DNA of 64,000 nt from an uncultured Vicinamibacterales bacterium (GCA_958295905.1 OY282382.1:682001-746000), one strand, 5' to 3'. Shown: positions 37,236 through 47,359, counted from the first letter of the stretch. Numbers and translations are program-made. The notes: generated by a model from the sequence alone, not told the origin.

Positions 37236-37922
37236 ATGACGATTCCCAAAATCGCAGACCGGCAGCTCGCCGGCCGTATCGCTCGGCGAGCTGCCCGGGC
37301 CCGCGTCGACGTCGACACCGCCCTCCTCCCGGCCCTGGCCGCGTATGTCGATCTTCTGATGCGGTGGAACCGACGAATCAACCTGACAGCGCTGATCGAT
37401 GACGAACACGGTATAGACAGACTCGTCATCGAGCCCCTGATCGCGGCGCAACGACTGCCGAAGACCGGAGCTTCCATCACCGACATCGGATCAGGCGGCG
37501 GATCTCCGGCGGTACCGATGAAGCTGGCCGTACCCACGGCACCGCTCCGGATGGTGGAATCGAGAACCAGAAGAGCCGCGTTCCTTCGGGAGGTCGTGCG
37601 ACAACTTCGCTTGAAAGAGACGACCGTGGAGGCCTGCAGGTATCAGGAACTGGTGACCCGTGGAGATCTCCTCGCGAAATCCGACGTCGTGACCGTGCGG
37701 GCGGTCCGTATTGGCCGCCGGATGCTGCAGCAGATTCACCCGCTGGTCCGGGCCGGCGGCGCCGTCTTCCTGTTCCGAAGAGCCGCCCACGAAGACGTCA
37801 GCGGCGAGGTACCACCACCCCTGCGGATGGAGGCGGCATATCCCCTCCTCGACTCGACGGACAGCCGCCTGGTGGTCTTGAGAAAGCAGGGTCTCGGCCG
37901 CCCCGGCCGCCCCGGCGCTTGA
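37236..37922 (+). CDS. rsmG: 16S rRNA (guanine-N7)-methyltransferase RsmG
   Basis: SAM-dependent methylation of G527 of 16S rRNA. 228 residues. The conserved [15 protein letters not shown] lies near residue 45, the SAM-binding [20 protein letters not shown] near residue 80 and the family's [17 protein letters not shown] shortly after; [20 protein letters not shown] replaces the usual ARAVA motif. The ATG at 37236 is the first start that leaves the N-terminal helix. The 3' end overlaps the convergent mnmG by 125 bp. It lies beside parS sites and the GidA/GidB origin cluster, the normal location for this gene. Confidence 0.9.
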   Translation: MTIPKIADRQLAGRIARRAARARVDVDTALLPALAAYVDLLMRWNRRINLTALIDDEHGIDRLVIEPLIAAQRLPKTGASITDIGSGGGSPAVPMKLAVPTAPLRMVESRTRRAAFLREVVRQLRLKETTVEACRYQELVTRGDLLAKSDVVTVRAVRIGRRMLQQIHPLVRAGGAVFLFRRAAHEDVSGEVPPPLRMEAAYPLLDSTDSRLVVLRKQGLGRPGRPGA

Positions 37923-39732
37923 TATAGGCTCCCAGCACAGCCACCGCCGCCGGGGTCACCCCCGGAACGCGCCCGGCCTGTCCGAGGGTGGCAGGCCGCA
38001 CCGAACCTAGTCTCGACACGACTTCTGCGGACAAACCGGGCACATCGGCGTACGGGAAGTCTGCCGGGATAGCCCGACCTTCGTCTCTCGCCGCCCTCGC
38101 AATGGAGGCATCCTGTCTCCGCAGATAGCCTTCATACTTGACCAGCGTTTCCACACTCGACAGCTCGGCGCCGGCGGCGTCGACACCGATTTCAAGATCC
38201 AGGACCCCCTGGTCGGCGAGCGTTCCGAGCGTGACGCCCGGTCGCCGCAATACGTGGGCCGCGGCGACGGTGCGCGTGCCCTCTCGCACCCGCGCCGCCC
38301 GTACGCCGGCGAGGTTCCGCTCGAACCGCGCGCGCCGGCCACAGAAGCGATCCCAGCGCTCGTCGCCGACCAACCCGATCTGACGACCGCGGGGTGTCAG
38401 GCGCAGATCCGCGTTGTCGATTCGCAGAAGCAGGCGATGTTCCGCCCGCGACGTGAACATGCGGTATGGTTCGAGACAACCCCGAGTCGTCAGATCATCG
38501 ACCATGACCCCGATGTAGGACTCGTTGCGCCTCAGCACCCAGTCTCCGTCTCCCCGGGCTCGGCGGGCCGCATTCACGCCCGCTACCAGCCCCTGTCCCG
38601 CCGCCTCCTCGTAGCCCGAGGTACCGTTGATCTGCCCCGCCAGATACAGTCCCGCTATCTTCCGGGTCTCCAGGGTCGGCGCGAGTTCCGTCGGCTGGAT
38701 GAAATCGTATTCGACCGCATAGCCGGGGCGCAGCATGACCGCATGTTCCAATCCCGGCAAACCGGCGATGACTTCCCGCTGCACCTCTTCCGGCAGACAC
38801 ATGGAACATCCGCTGACGTAGATCTCCGGCACATCAAGCCCCTCCGGCTCCAGGAAGACCTGATGGCGCTCGCGGTCAGGAAACCGCATCACCTTGTCTT
38901 CCAGGGAAGGGCAGTACCGGGGACCAATGCCGGTGATTCGTCCGTTGTACAGCGGTGACCGATCCTTGTTCCGACGGATGAGCTCGTGCACCGCGGCGGT
39001 CGTATGGACGATGTGACAGCAAACCTGGGTGAGATCGATCGCGCCGGACATGAACGAGAACGGCACCGGCGGTCGATCGCCCGGCTCCTCCTCGAACCGG
39101 CCGAAGTCGATGCTGGCGCGATCGAGCCGGGGTGGAGTTCCGGTCTTCAACCGGCCCCACTCCAGACCCAGTCCCTTCAATGATTCGCCGAGAACCCGCG
39201 ACGCCGGCTCCCCGCCCCGGCCGGCCGCTTGTCGTTGCGGTCCGACGTGGATCAGTCCGTTCAGGAAGGTTCCCGTGGTCACGACCAGCGCACGGCAACC
39301 GAGGCGCGTACCGTCTTCGAGCTCGATTCCGACGGCTCGGCCGCCCTCGACCACCACGGAACCGACCCGCCCGATGATCCAGTCGATTTTCGATTCGCGG
39401 TCCAATCGAGAACGCATCCAGACGCCGTACTGTCGTTTGTCCGCTTGCGCCCGAGGGGATTGCACCGCCGGTCCGCGACTCCGGTTCAGCAACTTGAACT
39501 GAATCCCGGTAGCATCGATCGCCTGACCCATGAGGCCGCCCAAAGCGTCGATCTCACGAACCAGATGTCCCTTGGCGGTTCCGCCGATCGACGGGTTGCA
39601 CGGCATGTGACCCACGGTGTCTCTAGAGAGCGTGCAGAGGCCCACCGTACACCCCAGGCGGGCGGCCGCATGCGCCGCCTCGACGCCGGCATGGCCGGCC
39701 CCGATGATGATGATGTCATGATCCACAGGCAT
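37798..39732 (-). CDS. mnmG: tRNA uridine-5-carboxymethylaminomethyl modification enzyme MnmG (GidA)
   Basis: FAD-dependent partner of MnmE in modifying the wobble uridine of several tRNAs. 644 residues, slightly long. The FAD site is the Rossmann motif [21 protein letters not shown] (residues 7-27; read [14 protein letters not shown] then HAAARLG), followed by [30 protein letters not shown] and [15 protein letters not shown]. The core ends with LGAYIKRRG, after which about 35 low-complexity residues (Gly/Arg/Pro) form a tail encoded antisense to the rsmG 3' end. mnmE lies upstream on the same strand (287-bp gap with a CTAG element). Confidence 0.95.
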   Translation of the reverse strand: MPVDHDIIIIGAGHAGVEAAHAAARLGCTVGLCTLSRDTVGHMPCNPSIGGTAKGHLVREIDALGGLMGQAIDATGIQFKLLNRSRGPAVQSPRAQADKRQYGVWMRSRLDRESKIDWIIGRVGSVVVEGGRAVGIELEDGTRLGCRALVVTTGTFLNGLIHVGPQRQAAGRGGEPASRVLGESLKGLGLEWGRLKTGTPPRLDRASIDFGRFEEEPGDRPPVPFSFMSGAIDLTQVCCHIVHTTAAVHELIRRNKDRSPLYNGRITGIGPRYCPSLEDKVMRFPDRERHQVFLEPEGLDVPEIYVSGCSMCLPEEVQREVIAGLPGLEHAVMLRPGYAVEYDFIQPTELAPTLETRKIAGLYLAGQINGTSGYEEAAGQGLVAGVNAARRARGDGDWVLRRNESYIGVMVDDLTTRGCLEPYRMFTSRAEHRLLLRIDNADLRLTPRGRQIGLVGDERWDRFCGRRARFERNLAGVRAARVREGTRTVAAAHVLRRPGVTLGTLADQGVLDLEIGVDAAGAELSSVETLVKYEGYLRRQDASIARAARDEGRAIPADFPYADVPGLSAEVVSRLGSVRPATLGQAGRVPGVTPAAVAVLGAYIKRRGGRGGRDPAFSRPPGGCPSSRGGDMPPPSAGVVVPRR

Positions 39733-39792
39733 GACGGCTTTCCCGTGAAACGCCCGCCCGGCCGCGGCGCCCGAGGCTCGAACGCGTACGAA

Positions 39793-39885
39793 CCTGACCC
39801 GGAAATCGTCGCCTGCGGCTCCGATTGCCGCCCAACCAACCCTCCAGGAGTCCGCGCCGTTCTACGGCGCAGATTCCTGGCCGGT
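39793..39885. repeat. CTAG element family 1 copy, mnmE-mnmG spacer
   Basis: ggaaatcgtcgcctgcggct, the linker CCCAACCAACCCTCC and the hairpin GGAGTCCGCGCCGTTCTACG with ggcgcagattcc. The edge reads CCTGGCC instead of CCTAGCC, so the CTAG is lost. The left arm (gattgcc) matches the subtype found after dnaA rather than that of the parA copy. Confidence 0.8.
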
Positions 39886-40019
39886 CGAACCTGCAAGCGC
39901 CCAAACGATCGGACGATGCGCATCCCCGGTTGGCGATACCCGCCTCGTTACTCGGTGTGCGGTTAGCCGGCAACGTCGCTTCCCTCGACTCCGGGCCGCG
40001 GTCCGGGCACGAACCTGGA

Positions 40020-41393
40020 CTACTTCCCGACGCAGAACCGTTCGAAGATATGGTCGAGCACGTCATCGGGCGTCCGCTTCCCCGTCAACTCCTCGAACGC
40101 CGACCGGGCTCGCTCCAGATCTTCGAGCACGAACTCCTCCGCCGCGCGGCGCTCGGCCGCTTCGGCCGCCGCCTCGAGTGACGACGCGGCCCGCTCCAGG
40201 AGCTCTATGTGCCGAATGTTGGCCACCATCGGGGTTTCCCTCGAACCGGCGTCGCCAACCAGCATCCTCCGAAGATCTTCCCGCAGCCGGCCGATCCCCT
40301 GTCCGGTGAAGGCGGAGACCTCGACCCACCGCGGGTTGTTGCCGAGTGGCAACGAGGTGGGCGACCAGGTCGCCGGCCGGTCGATCTTGTTGACCACCAC
40401 CATCCGCGTTGACCCCGAAGTCTCCTCCAACAGATGCCGATCATCCGCGGCAAGCGGCTGCGATCGATCGACAACGACGAGAGACGCGGCCGCAACCCCG
40501 AACGCCTGCCGAGCCCGCGATACTCCCTCCGCTTCCACCCGATCGCCGGTCTCGCGAATGCCGGCGGAGTCGATCAGATTGACGGCGAGTCCGTCGAGAT
40601 CCATCGTCTCGGTCACGAGATCGCGGGTGGTGCCGGGAACGGACGTGACGATGGCGCGGGATGAACCCAATAACTGATTGAAAATACTTGACTTACCGAC
40701 ATTCGGTCGGCCAAGGACGACAACCTCGCATCCATCCCGGATCAGCCGCCCGGCGGCGGCGCCGGCCAGCAGGGTCCGCACCTGTTTGTGTACTGTTCCT
40801 ATCGCCAGGGCCACCTCCGACGTCTCGATGAAGTGGTAACCCTCCTCGGGGAAATCGAGCGAGGCTTCGAGCCGGGCCGTCAGGTCGAGCAACTGCTTGT
40901 CAACTTCGGCGATGCGCCCGGTCATCGTGCCTTCGAGCTGGTCGAACGCCAACCGGGCCTGAAGCGGCGTGACCGCATCGATGAGATCCGCCACCGCTTC
41001 CGCCTGAATGAGATCCACGCGGCCGTGCAGGAAAGCGCGGAGCGTGAACTCCCCCGGATCCGCCAGCCGGGCCCCCGACCTGCAGGCCAGCGCGACGATC
41101 TGTTCCAGCAGCACCGGACTGCCGTGAGCACAGATTTCGACGACGTCCTCGCCTGTGTACGATCCCGGCTCCGGGAACGAGGTCGCCACCACCTGATCGA
41201 TGGAGGTCACCTCGTTCCCCGCGCGGGCGACGAGGCGGGCCGTGGTGGCACGGCGGGGTTGCAGGGGTCTGGTCCGGTCGAGGAGCACGCCGGCAATCGC
41301 CGGTGCCTGTGCTCCGCTGATTCGCACCACACCCAGACCACCACGCCCGGCGGGCGTCGCAACGGCGACGATCGTGTCGTCGGATGCGAACAT
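40020..41393 (-). CDS. mnmE: tRNA modification GTPase MnmE (TrmE)
   Basis: Works with MnmG on wobble uridine C5. 457 residues. The N-terminal domain starts DDTIVAVATPAGRGGLGVVRISG, the helical region surrounds a G domain with GRPNVGKSSIFNQLLGSSRA (G1, about residue 225), VPGTTRDLVTE (G2), DSAGIRET (G3) and NKID (G4). The protein ends FCVGK, the conserved terminal motif in which the cysteine participates in modification. Start is ATG at 41393. It lies 177 bp downstream of khpB and 287 bp upstream of mnmG on the same strand. Confidence 0.96.
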   Translation of the reverse strand: MFASDDTIVAVATPAGRGGLGVVRISGAQAPAIAGVLLDRTRPLQPRRATTARLVARAGNEVTSIDQVVATSFPEPGSYTGEDVVEICAHGSPVLLEQIVALACRSGARLADPGEFTLRAFLHGRVDLIQAEAVADLIDAVTPLQARLAFDQLEGTMTGRIAEVDKQLLDLTARLEASLDFPEEGYHFIETSEVALAIGTVHKQVRTLLAGAAAGRLIRDGCEVVVLGRPNVGKSSIFNQLLGSSRAIVTSVPGTTRDLVTETMDLDGLAVNLIDSAGIRETGDRVEAEGVSRARQAFGVAAASLVVVDRSQPLAADDRHLLEETSGSTRMVVVNKIDRPATWSPTSLPLGNNPRWVEVSAFTGQGIGRLREDLRRMLVGDAGSRETPMVANIRHIELLERAASSLEAAAEAAERRAAEEFVLEDLERARSAFEELTGKRTPDDVLDHIFERFCVGK

Positions 41394-41570
41394 CGGTCAC
41401 CGCATTCTGCAACCGGCGGCGGGCTGCGGACCTCCCGGCACCTCACCCGGCGTTGCGGCAACGGGTTTCCGGATTCGAACGCCAAACGGGTAACGCTCGT
41501 CCGGCCGCTACGACGGGCCCGTGAGCCTGCGGGCGAGGCTGATGCGCGGGGCGGGCCCGGCGCCGAACCG

Positions 41571-42059
41571 TCACGGCCGCCGTACTGGGTTGCCGGCCGA
41601 GATCAGGACCGTCTTGAGGAACGCGTCGCCGATACTCTTCGAGGATACGTCCGGATCGTCGGCGATCGCCAAGTGCACAATCCGGCGCGCGTACGGGTTC
41701 AGCGGCCCGATCTCCTGGGCCTCGCCGGTCCGTCGGGCCCGGTCGGCGAGCAGGACCGCCGTCTGTCGAAGCTCTTCGTCCTTGCCCTTCCGATAGTCCA
41801 GACAATCGACGACGATACGCCCCGCTCCGTGCTCGCCGCGGAACGCAGCGTTGACGATGTGCTGCAGCGCGTCGAGGCCTTCGCCCTTGCGCCGCAGGAG
41901 CACATCGCCGCTGTCTCCATTCACGGTGATGCGGGTCCCGTCCTCGATCGCGGCGCATTCCACTTCCAGCGACAGGCCCAGCGCATTCGTCACCGCTTCC
42001 ACGAAGGCCACCATCCGGGCTTCGAGATCCGCTGCCACCCCTGCCTCCTCGGCGTTCAT
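41571..42059 (-). CDS. khpB: KhpB/Jag family RNA-binding protein
   Basis: RNA-binding protein usually found beside yidC. 162 residues from the ATG at 42059. A KH-type segment (LEVECAAIEDGTRITVNGD, LLRRKGEGLDALQHIVNAAF, about residues 28-70) is followed by the R3H domain (ADRARRTGEAQEIGPLNPYA and RRIVHLAI, about 105-140). The N-terminal Jag_N domain is absent, so this is a short version. Two earlier in-frame initiators exist but would need to start in sequence overlapping the intergenic hairpin. It lies 270 bp downstream of yidC with a CTAG element and a long hairpin between. Confidence 0.9.
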   Translation of the reverse strand: MNAEEAGVAADLEARMVAFVEAVTNALGLSLEVECAAIEDGTRITVNGDSGDVLLRRKGEGLDALQHIVNAAFRGEHGAGRIVVDCLDYRKGKDEELRQTAVLLADRARRTGEAQEIGPLNPYARRIVHLAIADDPDVSSKSIGDAFLKTVLISAGNPVRRP

Positions 42060-42146
42060 GGTCGAACCCCGCGGCGCACCGAGCCGGTGCGGCGGGGCTG
42101 TCGCCCTAGGAGTTTGCGCCGTGGAACCATTTTGGGCACGATTAAA

Positions 42147-42194
42147 CCCCCGTATATAGTAGTCGTAGACCTTCAACTCCACTATATGTGGGGG
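42147..42194. terminator. strong imperfect hairpin between yidC and khpB
   Basis: CCCCCGTATATAGT (42147-42160) pairs with ACTATATGTGGGGG (42181-42194): 12 Watson-Crick and 2 G-T pairs around a 20-nt loop. On the plus strand it is followed by cttatttt, on the minus strand by TTTAAT. It may end or attenuate yidC transcription before khpB; the long loop is unusual for an intrinsic terminator. Confidence 0.6.
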
Positions 42195-42199
42195 CTTAT

Positions 42200-42331
42200 T
42201 TTCTACGGTGCAGACTCCCAGCCCGGAGAGCGTCGCCTGCGGCTCCGCTCACCGCCCAACCAACCCTCCAAGGGAGCCGTCGCCGCCGGGGGGGTGGCAC
42301 CGTTCTACGGCGCAGCCCCCTGGGCTCCCTA
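42200..42331. repeat. CTAG element family 1, compound copy at the yidC stop
   Basis: A half-hairpin (ttctacggtgcagactccca) precedes a fuller copy beginning gcccggagagcgtcgcctgc with the CCCAACCAACCCTCC linker. The terminal hairpin is expanded by a gggggggtgg insert and ends gggctccc next to the yidC stop TAG (42329-42331). Here the flanking base makes GTAG, not CTAG. Confidence 0.78.
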
Positions 42332-44221
42332 CCGACCCTTCCCGCGCGAACGCCGTGATCCCTTGCCCCCGCGCCCTGCCTTCGCGCCGGATCGGTCTCT
42401 TGCCTGACCGTCCCTGGCGCCCGCCTGCGGAGGCTCCGGGCCGGCGACCTCGCCGCCGGCCTTCTTGACCTGCCGCTCGGCCGGCGGCCGCACCTGCTTC
42501 ACTCTGGGCGGACCCGCGATCCGGTTCGTCACCACGGTTTGGCCGATGCCGAGCAGATTGCTCGTCAGCCAGTAGATGACCAGCCCGCTCGGCGCCCACA
42601 GGAACATCACGGTGAAGATGACGGGCATGAACATCATCATCTTCTGCTGTTCCGGGCTCGCCGCGCCGGCCGGCTGCAGCCGCTGCTGGTAGACCATCGA
42701 CGCTCCCATCACCAGCGGCGTCACGTAGAACGGATCTTGCACCGACAGATCGTCGATCCACCCCATGAACGGCGCGCCCCGCAGTTCGACCGCCATCGAC
42801 AGCAACCGGTAGAAGGCGATCAGGATCGGCATCGTCAGCAGCATCGGCAGGCACCCGCTCGCGGGGTTCGCGCCGTGGCGGCGATACAGCTCCATCACCT
42901 CCTGGTTCATTTTCTGCTTGGCCGGATCGGTGGCCTTGAGATTGGCGTACCGGGCCTGGATGGCCTTCATTTCCGGCTGCAACTCCTGCATCTTCCGCAT
43001 GGACACGACGCTCTTGTGGCGCAGCGGAAAGATCACGATGTTGATCAACACCGTGAGCAGGATGATCGACCACCCGTAGTTGCCGACGAAGCCGTGGATC
43101 CACTTCAGGGTCCGATGCAGGGGGACGACGATGGCCGACAGAAAGCCGAAGTCGATGGCCCGCACGAGGTCCGGATGCACCGCCTGGAGCAGATCGAAAT
43201 CCTTCGGACCGATGAAGAACGGGAGTTCGCTCCGCCCCGGCTCCAGGGTGATCTCGAACTCGACGAGATCATGCTCCACGCCGGCCGCGGAAAGCGGACG
43301 GTAGTCGACGCGGCTCGGTTGGCCGCCCGGCAACGCAACGGCGAGAAAGTAGTGGTTGTCGACGCCCGCGAAGTCGAACTGCCCCTCGTAGCCGGGATGC
43401 TCGGGAACGTCGGAGGGGGCGGCGCGATACACGTCGACTTCCTGCTCCAACCCGTTCTCCACGGGCCGGCCGTAGAGCACGGCGGCGGGCAACTGTTGAA
43501 ACACCAACCGGGACGTCTCGGCGCGCACGCCCCCGAGACCCGGGCCCCAGGCCGTCGTCGTCGGCTGGATGCCCCCCGCCGTCTCCACCGCCGCCTCGAA
43601 TTCCACCACGTAGGGCCGGTCCCGCGATGGCTGGAAACGAAACAGCTTCCGGGCCCGCAGGCCGGAGCTGTCCTCGTACTCGAAGGTCAGCACGGCCGGA
43701 TCCGCACCCACGCGCAGTTGGTCGACCGAGGGCCGGAACAGTGCGGCAGCGAGACGCGCCGTCAGCTCCGGATCGCCCGGAATGCGCAGAGAAAACGGTC
43801 TCGCGCGCCCGGCCGCCACGGTGGGAAGCGCCAACTCCACCGGGTCGCCGTTCTCGTCGGCGTACCGCTTCAGCTTCCAACTGACGAGCTCTGCGCCGCG
43901 ATTGTCGAACTCCGCCAGAACGAAGTCGCTCTCGACGACGATGGTCCGGGGTCGACCGTCAGCCGTGACCGGGATGATCTCGGAATCCGCCGGCGCCGCA
44001 GCGCCCCCCGGGGAGGCGTCGGCAGCCGGGGTCGGCGGGGGCGGGGAACCGGGCACGCCGACCGCCGCCAACCGACCCGCCGGATCTCCCGGGCCGGAGG
44101 CGACCGCGCCGGCGGCGGCATCGGGCGCGGTCTCGACCGGGGGGGGCGGACCGATCCATTGCTGGTACAGCACCAGCACCAGGAACGACAACGTGACCGC
44201 GAGAAGAACTCGACGCTCCAT
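42329..44221 (-). CDS. yidC: membrane protein insertase YidC
   Basis: Inserts proteins into the inner membrane, with or without Sec. 630 residues in the Gram-negative layout: N-terminal membrane segment (residues 5-20, LLAVTLSFLVLVLYQQW), a large periplasmic domain (about 60-370), then the conserved insertase core with five segments (FVGNYGWSIILLTVLINIVI, MSVEL.. MVYQQRLQP region, MFMPVIFTVMFLWAPSGLVI). A strongly basic tail of about 50 residues (KAGRGGKGSRRSRGKGR) can bind ribosomes. The N-terminal 70 residues between segments are Pro/Ala/Gly-rich. yidD lies 6 bp upstream; the stop codon abuts a repeat element. Confidence 0.96.
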   Translation of the reverse strand: MERRVLLAVTLSFLVLVLYQQWIGPPPPVETAPDAAAGAVASGPGDPAGRLAAVGVPGSPPPPTPAADASPGGAAAPADSEIIPVTADGRPRTIVVESDFVLAEFDNRGAELVSWKLKRYADENGDPVELALPTVAAGRARPFSLRIPGDPELTARLAAALFRPSVDQLRVGADPAVLTFEYEDSSGLRARKLFRFQPSRDRPYVVEFEAAVETAGGIQPTTTAWGPGLGGVRAETSRLVFQQLPAAVLYGRPVENGLEQEVDVYRAAPSDVPEHPGYEGQFDFAGVDNHYFLAVALPGGQPSRVDYRPLSAAGVEHDLVEFEITLEPGRSELPFFIGPKDFDLLQAVHPDLVRAIDFGFLSAIVVPLHRTLKWIHGFVGNYGWSIILLTVLINIVIFPLRHKSVVSMRKMQELQPEMKAIQARYANLKATDPAKQKMNQEVMELYRRHGANPASGCLPMLLTMPILIAFYRLLSMAVELRGAPFMGWIDDLSVQDPFYVTPLVMGASMVYQQRLQPAGAASPEQQKMMMFMPVIFTVMFLWAPSGLVIYWLTSNLLGIGQTVVTNRIAGPPRVKQVRPPAERQVKKAGGEVAGPEPPQAGARDGQARDRSGAKAGRGGKGSRRSRGKGR

Positions 44222-44227
44222 GACTGA

Positions 44228-44515
44228 TCACACGTCCCGACGCCCCGGAATACGCATCCACGATGTCCCGCATCGGTCTTCTATCGCCGGTACCGGATCA
44301 GCCCCCCCGGGATGGAACGGGTGACAACGACACAGACGGCCAAGCGTGAGCCACACCCCGCGAAGGATTCCATGGCGCCGCAGCGCCCCCTCGGCATAGT
44401 GCGAGCAGGACGGCTGGAAGCGGCACGCGCCGCCGAGCAGAGGACCCAGCATCACCCGATAGCTGTTCAGCAAGATTATCGACAGGCCGACCAACCCCCG
44501 ATCGGCCTGCCGCAT
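44228..44515 (-). CDS. yidD: membrane protein insertion efficiency factor YidD
   Basis: A 95-residue protein associated with YidC. The conserved core is [20 protein letters not shown] then [18 protein letters not shown] and [19 protein letters not shown], which contains the family's three cysteines. The ATG at 44515 leaves a 28-bp gap from the rnpA stop; an upstream in-frame GTG would shorten the gap. It occupies the classic slot rpmH-rnpA-yidD-yidC, and yidC starts 6 bp after its stop. Confidence 0.93.
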   Translation of the reverse strand: MRQADRGLVGLSIILLNSYRVMLGPLLGGACRFQPSCSHYAEGALRRHGILRGVWLTLGRLCRCHPFHPGGADPVPAIEDRCGTSWMRIPGRRDV

Positions 44516-44543
44516 CAGAGCGTACAGCACCTCCACGCCGCCC

Positions 44544-44894
44544 CTACCGCGCCGCCAGGGCGCGAAGTTGGCGGCGGAGGGTTCGCCGATAGTCGTTCTG
44601 CAGGGAGCCAAACGAGGCATCTCGACATTCGCGGAAAGGCAGCACCACCAAATCGATCACCGGCATCGGTTTGTCGTACCGGAAGAGCTCCCGTACACGG
44701 CGCTTGATGAGATTGCGTTGTACGGCGTTTCCGAGGCGGCGGGGTGCGACGACGCCGAGGCGGCTGCAGGTCCCATCGCCGGCGCGCGCGATCAGCGTCA
44801 TGTAACGCCCCCGGATTCGCACACCGTGCTGCTGGATCCGCAGGAACTCCGGCCGCCGACGAATCCGTTCACGACGTGCGAGCGACCGGGTCAC
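44544..44894 (-). CDS. rnpA: ribonuclease P protein component
   Basis: Protein subunit of RNase P, which matures tRNA 5' ends. 116 residues, GTG start. The RNR motif lies in [20 protein letters not shown] (residues 51-70 approx.), preceded by SRLGVVAPR; the N-terminal basic region is [15 protein letters not shown]. Length and charge are typical. It follows rpmH after a 223-bp spacer containing a CTAG element, longer than usual for this pair, which in most bacteria is only a few tens of bases apart. Confidence 0.95.
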   Translation of the reverse strand: MTRSLARRERIRRRPEFLRIQQHGVRIRGRYMTLIARAGDGTCSRLGVVAPRRLGNAVQRNLIKRRVRELFRYDKPMPVIDLVVLPFRECRDASFGSLQNDYRRTLRRQLRALAAR

Positions 44895-45082
44895 CGCCGT
44901 CCAACCTCCCCCTTCAGCGGGGAACCCGTTCGACGGCGGGACAGACCAGCAGTGCCCACACCCATTGAGCGGTCATCCCGCGCCGCGCAACTCCTGGCCC
45001 TGATACCGCCGCCTTGCGGGCGCTGCTGGACGCTCGAACCAGATCTTCCCCGGACGCTGCGCCACCACGGCGGCGCAAGACT

Positions 45083-45121
45083 CCAGGCGTCCGTGCCGTT
45101 CTACGGGCGCCAGACTCCTAG
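45083..45121. repeat. CTAG element family 1, partial copy at the rpmH stop
   Basis: ccaggcgtccgtgccgttct followed by acgggcgccagactcctag: a shortened hairpin half ending in CTAG (45117-45120/1). The TAG read on the minus strand is the rpmH stop. The arm and linker are missing; the preceding 200 bp are not recognisable. Confidence 0.75.
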
Positions 45122-45258
45122 TCGGAGACGGTCAACCGGTGGCGACCCTTCGCCCGCCGGCGGCTGAGCACGCGCCGGCCCGCCGGGGTGCTCATCCGCG
45201 CACGAAATCCGTGTGTCTTCTTGCGATGACGACGATTGGGTTGAAACGTACGCTTCAT
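45118..45258 (-). CDS. rpmH: 50S ribosomal protein L34
   Basis: A 46-residue, strongly basic protein starting [20 protein letters not shown] and continuing [20 protein letters not shown], an unmistakable L34. The sequence ends RLTVSD, a few residues beyond the usual KGR tail, and stops at the TAG of a CTAG element. It is divergent from dnaA across about 750 bp that contains the DnaA-box cluster, the standard rpmH-dnaA arrangement. Confidence 0.97.
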   Translation of the reverse strand: MKRTFQPNRRHRKKTHGFRARMSTPAGRRVLSRRRAKGRHRLTVSD

Positions 45259-46009
45259 CGGATCGGGGCCCTCCGCTCCCGCTGGAACCCTTTATGCTAG
45301 GTCTCCGGCCGCCTTCCTGTCAAGAATCGGACCCGGGTCCACCGGGGACGCCGCCGCTGGAGGTACCCGGCCCCCGAGGCGCCCCATCGCGCCGAAGCCG
45401 AAGACCCGTTCGCGGCATCGGGGGTCGAGCACGGGATCGAAATCGCCAACCTGGACCGCGGACGGCTCAAAAAAATCTGACGCGCACCCCCGTCCCCCGA
45501 GGTGCCCGCAGCCGCCTCTCAGGTTGTTGAAAACACGCCTTTTCGAGCCGCGGCCCCCCGCCTGGAGCCTGCGCCACGACCCAAGGATCTCACCCTGAAG
45601 AAAGCGCCCTTTCTCGCGTTCGCAGCCATTTTCCACAGGTGTGGAAAACTGTGTGGAAAACAGATATTCATCAGTGTTTCGACGGACAAGCCCTGGCTGG
45701 AACTGTTATAACCCTTTTAATTTCAGTGACTTGAAGACAAGGCTTCCTTTCTTGCGACACGTGCCGAATCGGCTTGAACGGCCATTCCTCAGCCATACCG
45801 GGGAACGCCGACAGGGAGTTCCGACACGCGACCGGCTGTGGTATCGTGTCGCCCACTGCACCCGCGCCTCTCCCGGCGGCGAACGGCCTGACGACATCCT
45901 CGCCCGCGCCCCGCACGGAGGAGTTCAACGGGGTCACCGCAAGCGTTCCACCGAACCATTCGCGTCATGCCCGGCGGGTCTGGCCGCGAATCCATTCAAG
46001 TGGCGCCAA
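45259..46009. other. rpmH-dnaA intergenic region, possible oriC half
   Basis: About 750 bp without a gene. The part up to about 45600 is GC-rich. The DnaA-box cluster (45629-45660) is followed by an AT-rich patch (ctgttataacccttttaatt, about 45700-45722) suited to unwinding or to a dnaA promoter. A longer dnaA frame is open from 45641 but lacks DnaA similarity before 46010. Confidence 0.6.
45629..45660. promoter_or_regulatory. cluster of three DnaA boxes
   Basis: TTTTCCACA at 45629-45637 and its reverse complement TGTGGAAAA at 45640-45648 and 45652-45660. Each differs by one base from the E. coli consensus TTATCCACA. The first two face each other with two bases between. Confidence 0.85.
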
Positions 46010-47359
46010 ATGTCGAGCAACCTCTGGGACCAAATCCTGGCGCGCGTCGAGAACAAGGTCGATCGGTACATTTTCCACAAGTGGTTCAAGCCCACCCGGT
46101 TCATCGAGAACGAGGATGAGAAGGTCACGGTCCTCGTGCCCGACGACAGCTTCAAGAATTGGCTGACCCGACACTATGCCGGGGTCATCAAGGAGGCGGC
46201 CGACGAGCTCGGTCAACCGGAAACCGTCATCTCGTTCGTGACGACCGACCCCGCTCCGGCCGCCGGAAATGCGACCGGGGCGCCCGGATCCGATCAAGTT
46301 GAGCCGGCGCCCCGCACACCGGCGCCGCACCGACGCTACACCTTCGAGGAATTCATCGTCGGACCGTCGAACCAGTTTGCGCACGCGGCCGCCCGCGCCG
46401 TCGCCGAGGCCCCGGCTCGGTCCTACAACCCGCTTTTCCTCCACGGCGGCGCCGGACTCGGAAAAACCCACCTCATGCACGCCATCGGCGAGTACCTGGA
46501 CCTCCATTCGCCGCAGTCCACCCGAACCTACATCTCGTCCGACCGCTTCATGAACGAGATGATCAACGCCATCCGCTTCGACCGAACCCTGGATTTCCGG
46601 GCGCAATACCGCAGCACGGACATCCTGCTGGTGGACGACATCCAGTTTCTGGCCAGCCGCGAAGGCACACAGATCGAGTTCTTCCACACGTTCAACTCGC
46701 TCTACGACGCGCAGAAGCAGATCGTCATCAGCAGCGACTGTCCGCCCCACGAACTCCAATTCCTCGAGGAACGGCTCCGATCGCGCTTCGAGTGGGGCCT
46801 GACGGTCGACATTCAGCCCCCGGATCTCGAGACCAGGGTCGCGATTCTCAAGAAGAAGGCCGAGCACCTGGCCCCCGCCATCCCCATCAGCGACGACGTC
46901 GCGCTCTACATCGCCGAGAGAATCAAGTCCAACATCCGCGAGCTCGAGGGTTCCCTGACCACCCTGATAGCCCGCGCGTCGCTGTGGCGCCAGCAGATCT
47001 CCCTGTCGTTGGCCCAGGAGGTCCTTCCGAACATCGGCGAGCGCGAAAAACGCCTGATCACCGTCGAGCTCATCCAGAAGCACATCGCGAACCACTACTC
47101 GCTCAAGCTGGGCGACCTCAAGTCCCGCAACAATACGCAAGCGATCGTGATGCCCCGCCAGATCGCGATGTACCTGGCGAGGACCCTCACCGACGCATCG
47201 TATCCGGAGATCGGCAAGAAATTCGGCAAGGACCACTCCACCGTCATGCACGCGTTCAAGAAGATCGAGAAACGCAAAAAAGATGCCAATTTCAAGGCCT
47301 TCATCGAGAGCTTCGTCAAGGCGATCAGGAAATTGGTCGGCCGGGAGTCTGCGCCGTAG
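46010..47359 (+). CDS. dnaA: chromosomal replication initiator protein DnaA
   Basis: Initiator ATPase that opens oriC. 449 residues from ATG 46010. Domain I begins [20 protein letters not shown]; a short linker (about 90-115) precedes the AAA+ domain with Walker [21 protein letters not shown] (about residue 145), Walker [13 protein letters not shown] and [11 protein letters not shown]. Domain IV has the box-binding [20 protein letters not shown]. The last five residues (RESAP) and the TAG lie inside a CTAG-type repeat; the codon CGG at 47342-47344 stands where other copies have TAG, so the gene probably lost its original stop. Confidence 0.97.
   Translation: MSSNLWDQILARVENKVDRYIFHKWFKPTRFIENEDEKVTVLVPDDSFKNWLTRHYAGVIKEAADELGQPETVISFVTTDPAPAAGNATGAPGSDQVEPAPRTPAPHRRYTFEEFIVGPSNQFAHAAARAVAEAPARSYNPLFLHGGAGLGKTHLMHAIGEYLDLHSPQSTRTYISSDRFMNEMINAIRFDRTLDFRAQYRSTDILLVDDIQFLASREGTQIEFFHTFNSLYDAQKQIVISSDCPPHELQFLEERLRSRFEWGLTVDIQPPDLETRVAILKKKAEHLAPAIPISDDVALYIAERIKSNIRELEGSLTTLIARASLWRQQISLSLAQEVLPNIGEREKRLITVELIQKHIANHYSLKLGDLKSRNNTQAIVMPRQIAMYLARTLTDASYPEIGKKFGKDHSTVMHAFKKIEKRKKDANFKAFIESFVKAIRKLVGRESAP

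Noticed and set aside
45641..46009. Upstream extension of dnaA from ATG 45641
   Set aside because: The extra 123 residues have no DnaA similarity and would cover the DnaA boxes; the ATG at 46010 gives the standard domain I.
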